This document shows, piece by piece, positions 25,248 to 33,772 of a stretch of 64,000 nt of DNA (the first letter of the stretch is position 1; each line of letters opens with the position of its first letter). The position numbers were made by a program, and so were the translations under genes. Source of the stretch: DATBGS01 sp036557885 (lineage in GTDB: Bacteria; Chloroflexota; Ktedonobacteria; Ktedonobacterales; DATBGS01); the NCBI GenBank assembly GCA_036557885.1, contig DATBGS010000069.1:25067-89066 (forward strand). Reading direction: 5' to 3'. The notes under the pieces were generated by a model, which made no database searches, was not told the origin of the DNA, and worked only from the letters and a program-made list of their open reading frames with translations.

Positions 25248-27269
25248 ATGCCTGTGCCACTTGATAGAAATGAGCGCTCTCAGCCTCAGCAGCCTGAAAC
25301 ACAAAACTCAGGTGATCTTCCCCGTTTGGGGCAAGCCACAGCGCAGCCCCCCAGCCAGGGAGGAAGCCAGCAAGAAGAAAACCCCGATCTCTCAGCTACC
25401 ATCATTGACACCCGCTTTCGTCACCATATCCTGGCGCATGGCATAGACGACCCTGATGTAGATAAAGATCAGCTTTCGGCCCTCTCGCTGGATTCAGCGC
25501 TGCCCACCCTCGCCCCTCAACGTCACGAGAGCGCCTTTTTCGATCTGCAACCCTCTCAGTCATTTCAACTCTCTGGCCTCCTCACGGGCGTGCCCGTTGA
25601 GGAAGAAGAGGAAGTAGAACAGCCCTCCACCAAGATGCGCGCCCTCTCTGGCCGCGCCATGATGATGGGAACTATCATCATCACTGGCTCGTTCCTGGTC
25701 AGCCGTCTGCTGGGACTGGTTCGAACATCGCTCTTTGCGGCACTCTTTGGTGGCGCTGCGCATATTATAGATGCCGATGCCTATACGCAAGCCTTCTTTA
25801 TTCCCGACACGATTTTTAACCTCGTGGCCGGTGGCGCCCTGAGTTCTGCCTTTATCCCCATTTTTACCCAATATCTTGTTGAAAAGCGTGATAAGAAAAC
25901 AGCCTTCTATGTCGCTAACGTAGCGATCAATACAGCTATTGCGGGGCTGGCTATCTTTGCCGCCCTGGGCGTGATTTTTGCGCCAGAGATTGTGCCGCTC
26001 TATGTGTTCAATGTCTCTCACCAAGAGATAAATGAAATTGTGCTGCTTACCCGCATCATGCTGTTGCAGCCCATTTTTCTGGGCGCTTCCACTGTTATTA
26101 CCGGCATTCTACAAACACGGCAGCGTTTTTTGCTCCCGGCCATTGGAACTTTGCTCTATAATGTCGGACTGATTCTTGGCCTCTGCGCCACCCTTTTAGA
26201 CAATCAAACACACCTTTTTGGCGGACATCTGGGCATTCTCGGCCCAACCTGGGGCGTTGTGCTGGGCGCAGCATTGCAATTTCTCATACAAGTCCCTGGT
26301 GCAATCGTCAACGGACTGCGCTATAAGCCAGCCATCAACTTCTTGCATCCAGGCGTCCTGAATATTGGACGCTTGATGGTGCCGCGCATTGTCAACGCGG
26401 GCATGCTTTATCTCGCATTTGGCGTGGACCGCAGCCTTGCCTCGCTGATTGGAGAAGGAAGCGCCTACGGGTTTTTCACCGCATTTCAACTGATGCTGCT
26501 TCCTCTCGGCATCTTCGGGATGGCAGTTTCCACCGCTGCTTTCCCCACCCTGGCAACGCTTTTCGCTGCTGGGCAGTTAGAACGACTGCGCGAAACCATT
26601 GCCCGCACGTTAAAGGGCATCCTTTTCCTCGCCATCCCCGCCAGCCTGGGCTTAATTGGCCTGGCAAGACCAATTATTCGGCTGCTGCTTCAGCATGGCA
26701 ACTTTACCTCTCAGGATACCAGTCTGGTCTACGATCCCCTGATCTTTCTCTCAATTGGCATCGCCGGACATGCAGCAGTAGAGATTCTCACACGCTCGTT
26801 CTATGCCCTCAGAGATAGTCGCACGCCCGTCTATGTCAGCCTGTGCCAGTTTGCCTTTTTGATCGGCATGAGCATTTTGTTGTTCCCGCTGGGGCTGCGT
26901 GGCCTGGGTCTGGCGATGTCTATCGGGGTGCTGGGCGAGGCGCTGGCGCTCTTTCTCTTGCTGCGCCAACGGCTGCAAGGATTTGCTCTCCAGCCGTTGG
27001 TGGTCTTCCTCTTTAGCGTGCTGGCGGCAAGCCTGGCGGCAACACTGGCCGCACTGATGGGCTACGCGCTGGTAGATCAGGCTATCTCCATCGGCGGCTT
27101 CGAGGGCACCAACTCTGTCACCGTCAATCTGTTGCTGGCTACGCGCATTGGTGCGGGTATGCTGACTGCTGGGGTGGTTTATCTCGTCTTTGCGCGTTTG
27201 CTGGGCATTGACGACTCCGTACCCATGCTCACCCGCATCACGCGCCGCTTTGGTCGCAAAAAATCATAA
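25248..27269 (+). CDS. murJ: lipid II flippase MurJ (MviN) with long N-terminal tail
   Basis: A 673-residue MOP-superfamily flippase that moves lipid II across the membrane for peptidoglycan synthesis. The MurJ core starts near residue 125 with GTIIITGSFLVSRLLGLVRT, followed by DAYTQAFFIPDTIFNLVAGGALSSAFIPIF, the family's most conserved N-terminal block (residues quoted in short form), and about 14 hydrophobic segments. The first 120 residues are polar and rich in Gln, Ser, Pro and Glu (for example VPVEEEEEVEQPS) and look disordered and cytoplasmic. The ATG at 25248 has AGGAG four bases upstream. A second MurJ-like gene sits in the polysaccharide cluster; this one is the better candidate for the housekeeping enzyme. 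Confidence 0.9.
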   Translation: MPVPLDRNERSQPQQPETQNSGDLPRLGQATAQPPSQGGSQQEENPDLSATIIDTRFRHHILAHGIDDPDVDKDQLSALSLDSALPTLAPQRHESAFFDLQPSQSFQLSGLLTGVPVEEEEEVEQPSTKMRALSGRAMMMGTIIITGSFLVSRLLGLVRTSLFAALFGGAAHIIDADAYTQAFFIPDTIFNLVAGGALSSAFIPIFTQYLVEKRDKKTAFYVANVAINTAIAGLAIFAALGVIFAPEIVPLYVFNVSHQEINEIVLLTRIMLLQPIFLGASTVITGILQTRQRFLLPAIGTLLYNVGLILGLCATLLDNQTHLFGGHLGILGPTWGVVLGAALQFLIQVPGAIVNGLRYKPAINFLHPGVLNIGRLMVPRIVNAGMLYLAFGVDRSLASLIGEGSAYGFFTAFQLMLLPLGIFGMAVSTAAFPTLATLFAAGQLERLRETIARTLKGILFLAIPASLGLIGLARPIIRLLLQHGNFTSQDTSLVYDPLIFLSIGIAGHAAVEILTRSFYALRDSRTPVYVSLCQFAFLIGMSILLFPLGLRGLGLAMSIGVLGEALALFLLLRQRLQGFALQPLVVFLFSVLAASLAATLAALMGYALVDQAISIGGFEGTNSVTVNLLLATRIGAGMLTAGVVYLVFARLLGIDDSVPMLTRITRRFGRKKS

Positions 27270-27275
27270 AAAAGG

Positions 27276-27310
27276 TTGACCGGCTTCACCTGTTGAGTGA
27301 AGCCGGTCAA
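27276..27310 (-). terminator. rho-independent terminator of the polysaccharide operon
   Basis: TTGACCGGCTTCAC and GTGAAGCCGGTCAA form a perfect 14-bp stem with a seven-base loop. On the minus strand the stem is followed by CC and a run of T, so it should stop transcription from the methyltransferase gene. On the plus strand it lies just after murJ but lacks a T-run. It can therefore serve as a shared barrier between convergent units. Confidence 0.88.
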
Positions 27311-27348
27311 TCACAGTATGAACGCTATGCTTGCTGCTCTTTTGCTAT

Positions 27349-28269
27349 TTATTCGATGGGCCGCTCGCCAATCACATAAAACCCCTCGGCCACAATCTGC
27401 GCATTGCCCGCGCGCCGCGCAAAGGCATCCAGATATTTCACCCAGAAGGTCAGCCAGCCCGCAACAAACTTGGCAACAAAATACGCCGTTTTCCCTGTCG
27501 TGATGGAGCCGGGCAGTTCGCGCAGCATCCAGGCCAGCATAGAAAACGGCCCGCCGCCAACGCCGCTCTCCACCACCTTGAGGCCCGCCTCAGCAACTTT
27601 GCCTTCCAGCCCCGTCTTGGTATAGCGGCGCATATCAATCGGGTCAGGATGATAGCCCTGAAGGAAGGGCACCTCCACATACAACAACCCACCCGGACGC
27701 AGCACCCGGAACATCTCCGCCAGAATCGCCTCCGGGTTCTCCACATGCTCCAGCAGTGCCGTGCTAATCACACCATCCAGCGAGGCATCGCGGAAGGGCA
27801 GCAGGTGCGCGTCGCCCACCACCTGCACGCCGGGGAACTTAAACAGATCAAAAGAGATCAGGCCCGGCGCGGCAGGGCGCTCGCGCACCCCCAGGTCCAT
27901 CACCCGCGCCCCTGGCCCCAGCTTCTGCACCATCGCACGCATGCGCTTCCAGGCCGCCGGATCATAATGCGAAGAAGGCGGCTTGAACTTATAGCCCAAT
28001 TTGACCAGCGGGTTACGCGCCAGCTTCGCCGCGTGGAAACTCTCTTCCAACGCGCGCGCATGTTCCACCATCTCAGGCGTCAGCAGGATGGGCACCCCAT
28101 CCGGGCAGGCATACGCAGCAGCACAGGCATTGCAGACCAGTTCGCCCTCCGCTGCCTGGCTGAGCGTGCCATAACAGGCCGGACAAGCCAGCACCTCCAG
28201 CAAGCGCCCATCTACCCGCCTGGCTGCGCCTTGTGCCTGGGTCGTCTCAGGCGTATCTACCTGTGCCAT
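27349..28269 (-). CDS. class I SAM methyltransferase with N-terminal Trm112-like zinc ribbon
   Basis: About 306 residues from the ATG at 28269; a longer frame to 28419 overlaps the upstream gene. The N-terminal region LLEVLACPACYGTL...LVCNAC...CPDGVPILL is a Trm112-like zinc ribbon with a CxxC pair and a further CNAC. A type-11 methyltransferase domain follows: ARVMDLGVRERPAAPGLISFD (SAM site, atypical), GDAHLLPFRDASLDGVISTALLEHV and LRPGGLLYVEVPF. The DLG motif lacks the usual GxGxG, a variation seen in polysaccharide-cluster methyltransferases. It is the last gene before the terminator and probably methylates a sugar or lipid-linked intermediate (inference). Confidence 0.82.
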   Translation of the reverse strand: MAQVDTPETTQAQGAARRVDGRLLEVLACPACYGTLSQAAEGELVCNACAAAYACPDGVPILLTPEMVEHARALEESFHAAKLARNPLVKLGYKFKPPSSHYDPAAWKRMRAMVQKLGPGARVMDLGVRERPAAPGLISFDLFKFPGVQVVGDAHLLPFRDASLDGVISTALLEHVENPEAILAEMFRVLRPGGLLYVEVPFLQGYHPDPIDMRRYTKTGLEGKVAEAGLKVVESGVGGGPFSMLAWMLRELPGSITTGKTAYFVAKFVAGWLTFWVKYLDAFARRAGNAQIVAEGFYVIGERPIE

Positions 28270-28273
28270 AGCA

Positions 28274-29554
28274 TTATTCCTCTCGTAAAATACTTGAGAT
28301 ACGTTCTTCTTGCTGTGAGGCCAGAGAAATAGCTTCAGCCTGCTCGATTGAGGTTGATCGGTCCGAAGGCGGCAAGCGTATTCCCCGCTTCTGCAATTCT
28401 TCTCGATAAATAGCTTCAATGGCCTTCACCATCTCGCGGGCATCAAAGCGCGCCCAGGCCCAGGTTTTCCCTGCGGCAGCCAGTTGCTCAGCATAAGCGC
28501 GATCTACCAGCAAGCGCTGCATAGCTGCCGCAAGTTGTTCCGGCTGCTCTGGTGGCACCAGCAGGCCGCCGCGCTTGCCGCTCTCAATCGCTTCCACGAC
28601 TCCATCCACCGCGCTGCCCGCCACCGGCACGCCCAACAGCATCGCCTCGCTGATCACCCGTCCCATGCCCTCAAAGCGCGAGGAGTGCCCAAGCAGGCTG
28701 GCTGAACCCAAAATCTCAGCAACATCATCGCGGAACCCGGCAAGGAGAATTCTTTCTTGCATCCGTTGCTGATGTATCAGGGCCTCCACCTCGACGCGCA
28801 GCGGCCCATCGCCCACCATCACACAGGTCACATCGGGCACCTCGCGGCACAGTGCTGCCGCTGCGCGCACAAAGTTCAGCGGATCTTTTTGATAGGCCAG
28901 CCGCCCAATCCAGAGCACAATACGATGATTGGCCGGAATACCCAAATTGGCGCGCACCTGCTCCGGCCCATAGCGCAATGCCTGAAGCCGCTCCACATCC
29001 ACGCCGCTGTAGACCAGGCGATACTGCTCCGGTTTTCCGATACGCGCCTCCAGATGCTTGACGGTGTTCAACTGCGACACCACCAGAAAGCGCTGCGTAA
29101 ACGGCGCACACAGCCGTTCCAGCCAGAGATAGAGGCGGTTGACCAGGCTGCTTTCCGACGCCTGGAACGAGATCGTATGTACCGTATGCAGAATAATCGG
29201 CACCTTTGCCAGCCGCGCCGCCAGTCTCCCCAGCACGCCCGCCTTGGAGATATGCGTATGCACAATTGTAAACCGCTCGCGCCGACAGAGCCGATAAATC
29301 TCCCAGAAGGCGCGCCAGTCCTTCAATGGGTGTACTGCCCGCTGAAGGTGCGGAAGCAGCGCGACATGCACCTCTGGCGCGACTGAAGGCAAGAGCGACC
29401 CACCCGGCTGCGTTCCCAACCACGCTTCAAACTGCGCTTTATCGTGATAATTCACCGTTAGGCAGGTGTTTTCCTGCGCCCCATGAAAAATAGGAAAATA
29501 CGTGATCAGGTGCAGCACCTTGACCGGCACCGTAGTTTTTGTTGGCTGGCTCAT
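28274..29554 (-). CDS. family 4 glycosyltransferase (GT-B), A
   Basis: A 426-residue GT4 enzyme. The N-terminal KVLHLITYFPIFHGAQENTC is a typical GT4 start with the acceptor-side glycine loop; IVHTHISKAGVLGRLAARLA and LVYSGVDVERL mark the domain boundary. The donor-binding C-terminal domain has VLWIGRLAYQKDP and a variant of the EX7E motif in SRFEGMGRVISEAMLLGVPV. The C terminus has about 50 polar residues. Its ATG overlaps the stop of the next upstream gene (ATGA), showing coupling in the polysaccharide operon. The sugar donor cannot be told from sequence. Confidence 0.9.
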   Translation of the reverse strand: MSQPTKTTVPVKVLHLITYFPIFHGAQENTCLTVNYHDKAQFEAWLGTQPGGSLLPSVAPEVHVALLPHLQRAVHPLKDWRAFWEIYRLCRRERFTIVHTHISKAGVLGRLAARLAKVPIILHTVHTISFQASESSLVNRLYLWLERLCAPFTQRFLVVSQLNTVKHLEARIGKPEQYRLVYSGVDVERLQALRYGPEQVRANLGIPANHRIVLWIGRLAYQKDPLNFVRAAAALCREVPDVTCVMVGDGPLRVEVEALIHQQRMQERILLAGFRDDVAEILGSASLLGHSSRFEGMGRVISEAMLLGVPVAGSAVDGVVEAIESGKRGGLLVPPEQPEQLAAAMQRLLVDRAYAEQLAAAGKTWAWARFDAREMVKAIEAIYREELQKRGIRLPPSDRSTSIEQAEAISLASQQEERISSILREE

Positions 29555-30753
29555 CCACGTCCTCCCGTTGCCACAGGTTCAAGGGGACGCCCCGTCAGGC
29601 GTTCGGGGGCTTTGCTCCCCAGCAAGCTATAGTACAGGTCTTCCGTCTCGCGCATCATCTTCTCAAAGGTAAAATCGGCCAGCACGCGCTGGCGTCCTGC
29701 CTGGGCAAAGCGTTGGCGCAGTTCAGCATCGCCAAGCACGCGCTCCAACGCCACTTCCAGCGCCGCCGCGTCGCCCGTTGGCACCAGCAGCCCATCGCGC
29801 TCGTTTTCAATCACCTCAACGGTGCCATCTGCCGTTGATGCCACCACTGGCAGCGACATCGCCATCGCCTCCAGCACCGCGTTGGGCAGCCCTTCATAGA
29901 GCGAAGGAAAGGCAAAAATATCGCTGGCCGCCAGCAGTTCCGGCACGTCTTTGCGCATCCCCAGAAACTGTACCAGGTCGTTCAAGCCACGCGCCTGCGC
30001 CTCGGCCTCCAGCGCGCCGCGCTGCGGGCCATCGCCAATAATCAGCAGCCGCAGATGAGGGAAACGCGCCTTGAGGCGCTCAGCCACCTGAAAGAGATAG
30101 GTATGGCCCTTTTGCGCATGCAGCCGCCCGGTCATACAGACCACCAGATCATCCGACGCATACCCCAGAGATTGGCGCGTGGCTGCGCGGGTGGCCTCTC
30201 GATCAGTGATCTTATCAAAGCGGCTGACCTCAATCCCATTGCGCAGCGTCACAATTTTTCCGGCGGGCAGCCCCTCGCGCTCAATACTAAACTGGCGCGT
30301 GGCCTCGGAAACGGACGTAATGCAATCGGCAAAATGGGCCGTCCAGCGGTCAACGGCGAAATGCGGCCAGCGCAGCCAGGTATACGAGCAGCGCACCGAG
30401 GAGATATTGACGGGCACACCCGCCAGCCGCGCGGCCACCCGCGTCACCAGATTTGCCTGATAGAGATAGCTGTGCACCACATCATAGCGCCCGCGACGCA
30501 TCAGCCGCGCTAATTTCCAGATCACCCCTGGCGAAAGCCGGTGGCCCATATCCACCGTATACAGCGGGCACACCTCGCGCACCGCGCTCGCCAGCGGACC
30601 CTCCGGGCGCAGCGCACACACCGCAACCTCGTGCCCGTGCGCTTGCTGATAGCGCGCCGTCTCCAGCAGCACCCGCTCGGCCCCGCCAATCTCCAGGCCG
30701 GTGATGACATGCAAGATGCGCAGCCGCAATCTGGTTGTATCAGAAGCATTCAT
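29551..30753 (-). CDS. family 4 glycosyltransferase (GT-B), B
   Basis: A 400-residue GT4 enzyme: LRILHVITGLEIGGAERVLLETARY at the N terminus (quoted in part), YDVVHSYLYQANLVTRVAARLAG, TLRNGIEVSRF at the linker, and the C-terminal LVVCMTGRLHAQKGH and FPSLYEGLPNAVLEAMAMSLPVV with the canonical EX7E. It overlaps the downstream glycosyltransferase by ATGA and follows the next upstream one by eight bases. Its regular motifs mark a functional retaining glycosyltransferase that extends the lipid-linked repeat unit on the cytoplasmic face. Confidence 0.9.
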   Translation of the reverse strand: MNASDTTRLRLRILHVITGLEIGGAERVLLETARYQQAHGHEVAVCALRPEGPLASAVREVCPLYTVDMGHRLSPGVIWKLARLMRRGRYDVVHSYLYQANLVTRVAARLAGVPVNISSVRCSYTWLRWPHFAVDRWTAHFADCITSVSEATRQFSIEREGLPAGKIVTLRNGIEVSRFDKITDREATRAATRQSLGYASDDLVVCMTGRLHAQKGHTYLFQVAERLKARFPHLRLLIIGDGPQRGALEAEAQARGLNDLVQFLGMRKDVPELLAASDIFAFPSLYEGLPNAVLEAMAMSLPVVASTADGTVEVIENERDGLLVPTGDAAALEVALERVLGDAELRQRFAQAGRQRVLADFTFEKMMRETEDLYYSLLGSKAPERLTGRPLEPVATGGRG

Positions 30754-30761
30754 ATTGTCTA

Positions 30762-32111
30762 TTATCGCTTCCCTTCCGCCTCGCTGATCAGTTGGCGCTG
30801 CTTTCCCGGTATGAGCGGCTGCCCAAGCCGTTGATAGAGCCGGGCATAGGCTTCGGCAGTCTGCTCCAGCGCAAAGCGGCTTATTATTGTCTGGCGTGCC
30901 GCCGCCGCGATCTGCTGCCGCTCGCCTGCGTTTGCGAGCAATCGCGTTATCGCTTTCGCCAGCGCGTGTTCATCCCCAGCCTGGACCAGCAAGCCATCTT
31001 GCCCAGAGGTGACGACATCCGTATTCCCTGGAATGGCCGTCGCCACTGGCGCCAGCCCACAGGCCATCGCCTCCAGCAGCGCGTTCGACATCCCCTCCGA
31101 CCAGGAGGGCAGCACAAACAGATCAGCAGCCTGATAATACGCCAGCATCTGATCTGTATAGCCCAGAAAACGCACCGTCTCGCTTATGTGTAGGTCGTGG
31201 CTCAGTTGCTCCAGCGCGCCCCGCAGCGAGCCATCGCCCGCCAAAGCCAGCAGCACCTCTGGATGCTGCGCCTGCACCTGCTGCCAGGCACGCAGCAGCA
31301 CATCCACTGCTTTTTGCGCCTCAAAACGTCCAGCAAAAAAGACGACGGGCCGCTCCATCGGGAGATTCAACTGTTTACGCAGCGCGGCCCGCTGTTCCGG
31401 CGAAACCGGTGCAAAACGCGCAGCATCTACCCCGTTTGGCACCAGAACTATGCGCTCGCGGGAAAAACCCGCGCCCAGCAGTTCCTCGGTAATTTGATCG
31501 GTCAGGCTGATGATCGCATCGGCGCGGCGTGCCGCCCACAGCACCCAGCGCCCAATCCCAAAAGGCAGGCTATGCAGCCGGGCAATCTCGCCATGCGGCC
31601 CGCCACAGGCCACCCGCACCACCACGCGCAGCCCACGCAAACGCCGCAGCCAGAGCGCCACCGGCACATGCAGATACAATTGATTCAGATGCAGCACCTG
31701 CCCGGCGTCACGGCGCGTCAGTTGCCGCCAGAACGCCGCCAGCATATAACTAAAGAAGCGCAGCCCCGGCAGCGGCAACAAAAACAGCCGCCGGACGCGC
31801 ACCCCATTGACCATCTCATCTCTGGCAGTGCCTGGCACCGTCTGCGTCAGCACCAACATACGCCAGCCGCGCCCGGCCAGCAACTCCGCCACCCGCTGCA
31901 TCAGCCGGTCAGCACCTCCGCCTGCCCTGGGATAGTAGTAGAAGCAGAGCATCGTCACCGCTGGATGGGCCTGGACTCCATCGGGCGCCCGCGTCGTGTC
32001 CAATGGCTGTGGCCCAGCCTGGGCAGGGTGCTCTTTGTCAGGGTGCTCTTTGTCAGCATGCTCCCTGGCAAGCCCCGCGCCTGACTTTCCCCTCATACGC
32101 TCATCTCCCAA
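30762..32111 (-). CDS. family 4 glycosyltransferase (GT-B), C
   Basis: A 449-residue GT4 enzyme with a polar N-terminal extension of about 50 residues, including a tandem DKEHPDKEHP made by a 15-base direct repeat near 32025-32056. The catalytic part starts VTMLCFYYYPRAGGGADRLMQR. Later motifs are VRVACGGPHGEIARLH, LVPNGVDAARF, VVFFAGRFEAQKAVDVLLRAW and LPSWSEGMSNALLEAMACG (EX7E). It closely resembles the glycosyltransferase at 37535-38920 in its GGGADR-x-(M/A)QR, GWRM-x-VLT and NGV-x-VRRL segments, so the two are paralogues. The start (32111 or the ATG at 32096) overlaps the flippase gene. Confidence 0.88.
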   Translation of the reverse strand: MGDERMRGKSGAGLAREHADKEHPDKEHPAQAGPQPLDTTRAPDGVQAHPAVTMLCFYYYPRAGGGADRLMQRVAELLAGRGWRMLVLTQTVPGTARDEMVNGVRVRRLFLLPLPGLRFFSYMLAAFWRQLTRRDAGQVLHLNQLYLHVPVALWLRRLRGLRVVVRVACGGPHGEIARLHSLPFGIGRWVLWAARRADAIISLTDQITEELLGAGFSRERIVLVPNGVDAARFAPVSPEQRAALRKQLNLPMERPVVFFAGRFEAQKAVDVLLRAWQQVQAQHPEVLLALAGDGSLRGALEQLSHDLHISETVRFLGYTDQMLAYYQAADLFVLPSWSEGMSNALLEAMACGLAPVATAIPGNTDVVTSGQDGLLVQAGDEHALAKAITRLLANAGERQQIAAAARQTIISRFALEQTAEAYARLYQRLGQPLIPGKQRQLISEAEGKR

Positions 32112-33741
32112 ACGGCAGGCGTGCCCGCACCATAGCCCAGAGCATACCCAGTTCGTGTAATCGCATGCTCGACAAGATTACCAGATAAAACACCAGGCCC
32201 ACAACACTCAACACCACCAGCCGCACCAGCACCTGGAGTTGTTCCACCGCCTGCACCTGCTGAAGCGCAGCGCATACCACCCACATCAACGCGGCAGCCA
32301 GAGCCGCCTTGCCCACTGCCAACCCAAGCTGAGGCAGGCGGATTCCTGGCAGCTTGCGATTCAAGAGCACAATGAGCACCGTCGCGGCAATCAGGTAAGT
32401 GAGCGTGGTGGAAAAGGCGATGCCTGCCACACCCCAGAACTGCATGAATACATAGTCTAGCACCCCATTGAGCGCCAGAGAAAGCACCGAGACATTGCGC
32501 AGCGTCTTGTTATCCTGCCGGGCATTATAGATACGGCCATTGATAAAGCTATAACTAAACAAGAAGATACTGGGGGCCAGCAGCAGCATGGCCCCCGCCA
32601 CAATATCCGTCGAAAGTCCATCAAATCTGCCGCGTTGAAAAAGCGCTTCCACTACCGGATGCGCCAGTACGCTCAGCAGCGCCCCCGCTGGCAGCAGGAC
32701 AATCGCCGCGTAGATCACCACCCGCCGGAAGGTGCTGCTCAGCAAGTCGAACTGGCGGCGCGCCACCTGAAGCGAGAACACCGGCAGCAGCGCGCTGGAA
32801 AGCGCGATATAGAAAAACTGCGCGGGCGTATCCACCAGCTTGACGGCATAGCTCAGCGAGGCAAAATCTCTGGCTGGAAGCAGCGAAGCCATAAACTGAT
32901 CTATCAAAATATTGCCATTGACCAGCAGCGCCGAGAACAGCGCCGGGCTGGAAAGCACCACAATGCGCACCACGCCAGGATGACGCCAATGTAAGCCAGG
33001 ATGAAAGCGCAGCCCAAGCCGTAGATAGACCACAATCAACAGCAGCAAGTTGAGCGCGTACCCCGCCACCGTCCCCCATCCCAGCGCGTAGATACCCCAG
33101 GCGTGCTCCCCCAGCAGCAAAAACGCAATGATGCACAGCGCGTTGGCGGCGGGCAGGAGCGAGGCAGCAGCAAAGCGCCCATAGGCGTTCAACACCGCCC
33201 CAACAAGTGTAATCAGCCCTTGCAGCAGCAGCACTGGCATCAGAAAACGCATCAAAATGGTGGCTAACGCCTGCGTTGACGCATTTAGTTGATGGCTAAA
33301 CACCTGCACCAGCAGCGGCGCGGCGGCCACCAGCACCCCAGTCACCACCACCAGCACCAGCATGCTCAGCGTCGTGATAATCCAGAGCAGGCGCATCGCC
33401 TCCTGCTCGCCGTGATGCTCCCGATACTCAATAAAGACCGGGATAATCGCCGCGCCAACCGCCGTCGTCAGGATGCCCGCGAGAGTGGCAGGCACAATCA
33501 ACGCCAGCGTGTAGGCCGCCATCTGGTCACTGGTGCCAAAGGTCGCTGCAATCAATGCCTGGCTCACCAGCGTCAAGACCCGCGCCGCAATGCTGACAAA
33601 GAAAACAACCGAGATAGCCCGTCCCGCGTGGATGGTTGTCTGTTTGGTCTGGGGCAGATGCTCAGGGAGAGCTTCAAGCACTGGCTGCTCACCTGCCCCA
33701 TTGATAGCTTCAACCGAAAGACTGGTATCATTCACACCCAT
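32101..33741 (-). CDS. MurJ/MviN-like lipid-linked oligosaccharide flippase
   Basis: About 546 residues from the ATG at 33741, which has AGGAG eight bases upstream; a longer frame to 33786 runs into the asnB end. It is a MOP-superfamily membrane protein with about 14 hydrophobic segments: GRAISVVFFVSIAARVLTLVSQ, FGTSDQMAAYTLALIVPATLAGILTTAV and DYVFMQFWGVAGIAFSTTLTYL resemble MurJ more than classical Wzx (residues quoted in part). Its place inside the polysaccharide operon suggests that it flips the lipid-linked repeat unit, doing the job of Wzx (inference). It shares only the general fold with the chromosomal MurJ at 25248. Confidence 0.85.
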   Translation of the reverse strand: MGVNDTSLSVEAINGAGEQPVLEALPEHLPQTKQTTIHAGRAISVVFFVSIAARVLTLVSQALIAATFGTSDQMAAYTLALIVPATLAGILTTAVGAAIIPVFIEYREHHGEQEAMRLLWIITTLSMLVLVVVTGVLVAAAPLLVQVFSHQLNASTQALATILMRFLMPVLLLQGLITLVGAVLNAYGRFAAASLLPAANALCIIAFLLLGEHAWGIYALGWGTVAGYALNLLLLIVVYLRLGLRFHPGLHWRHPGVVRIVVLSSPALFSALLVNGNILIDQFMASLLPARDFASLSYAVKLVDTPAQFFYIALSSALLPVFSLQVARRQFDLLSSTFRRVVIYAAIVLLPAGALLSVLAHPVVEALFQRGRFDGLSTDIVAGAMLLLAPSIFLFSYSFINGRIYNARQDNKTLRNVSVLSLALNGVLDYVFMQFWGVAGIAFSTTLTYLIAATVLIVLLNRKLPGIRLPQLGLAVGKAALAAALMWVVCAALQQVQAVEQLQVLVRLVVLSVVGLVFYLVILSSMRLHELGMLWAMVRARLPFGR

Positions 33742-33772
33742 TGCGTTGCTCCTGCTGGCATGGTCATCGTTA

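Noticed and set aside
32025..32056. Tandem 15-base repeat as a regulatory array
   Set aside because: It lies within the coding N-terminal extension of a glycosyltransferase and has only two units; slippage explains it.
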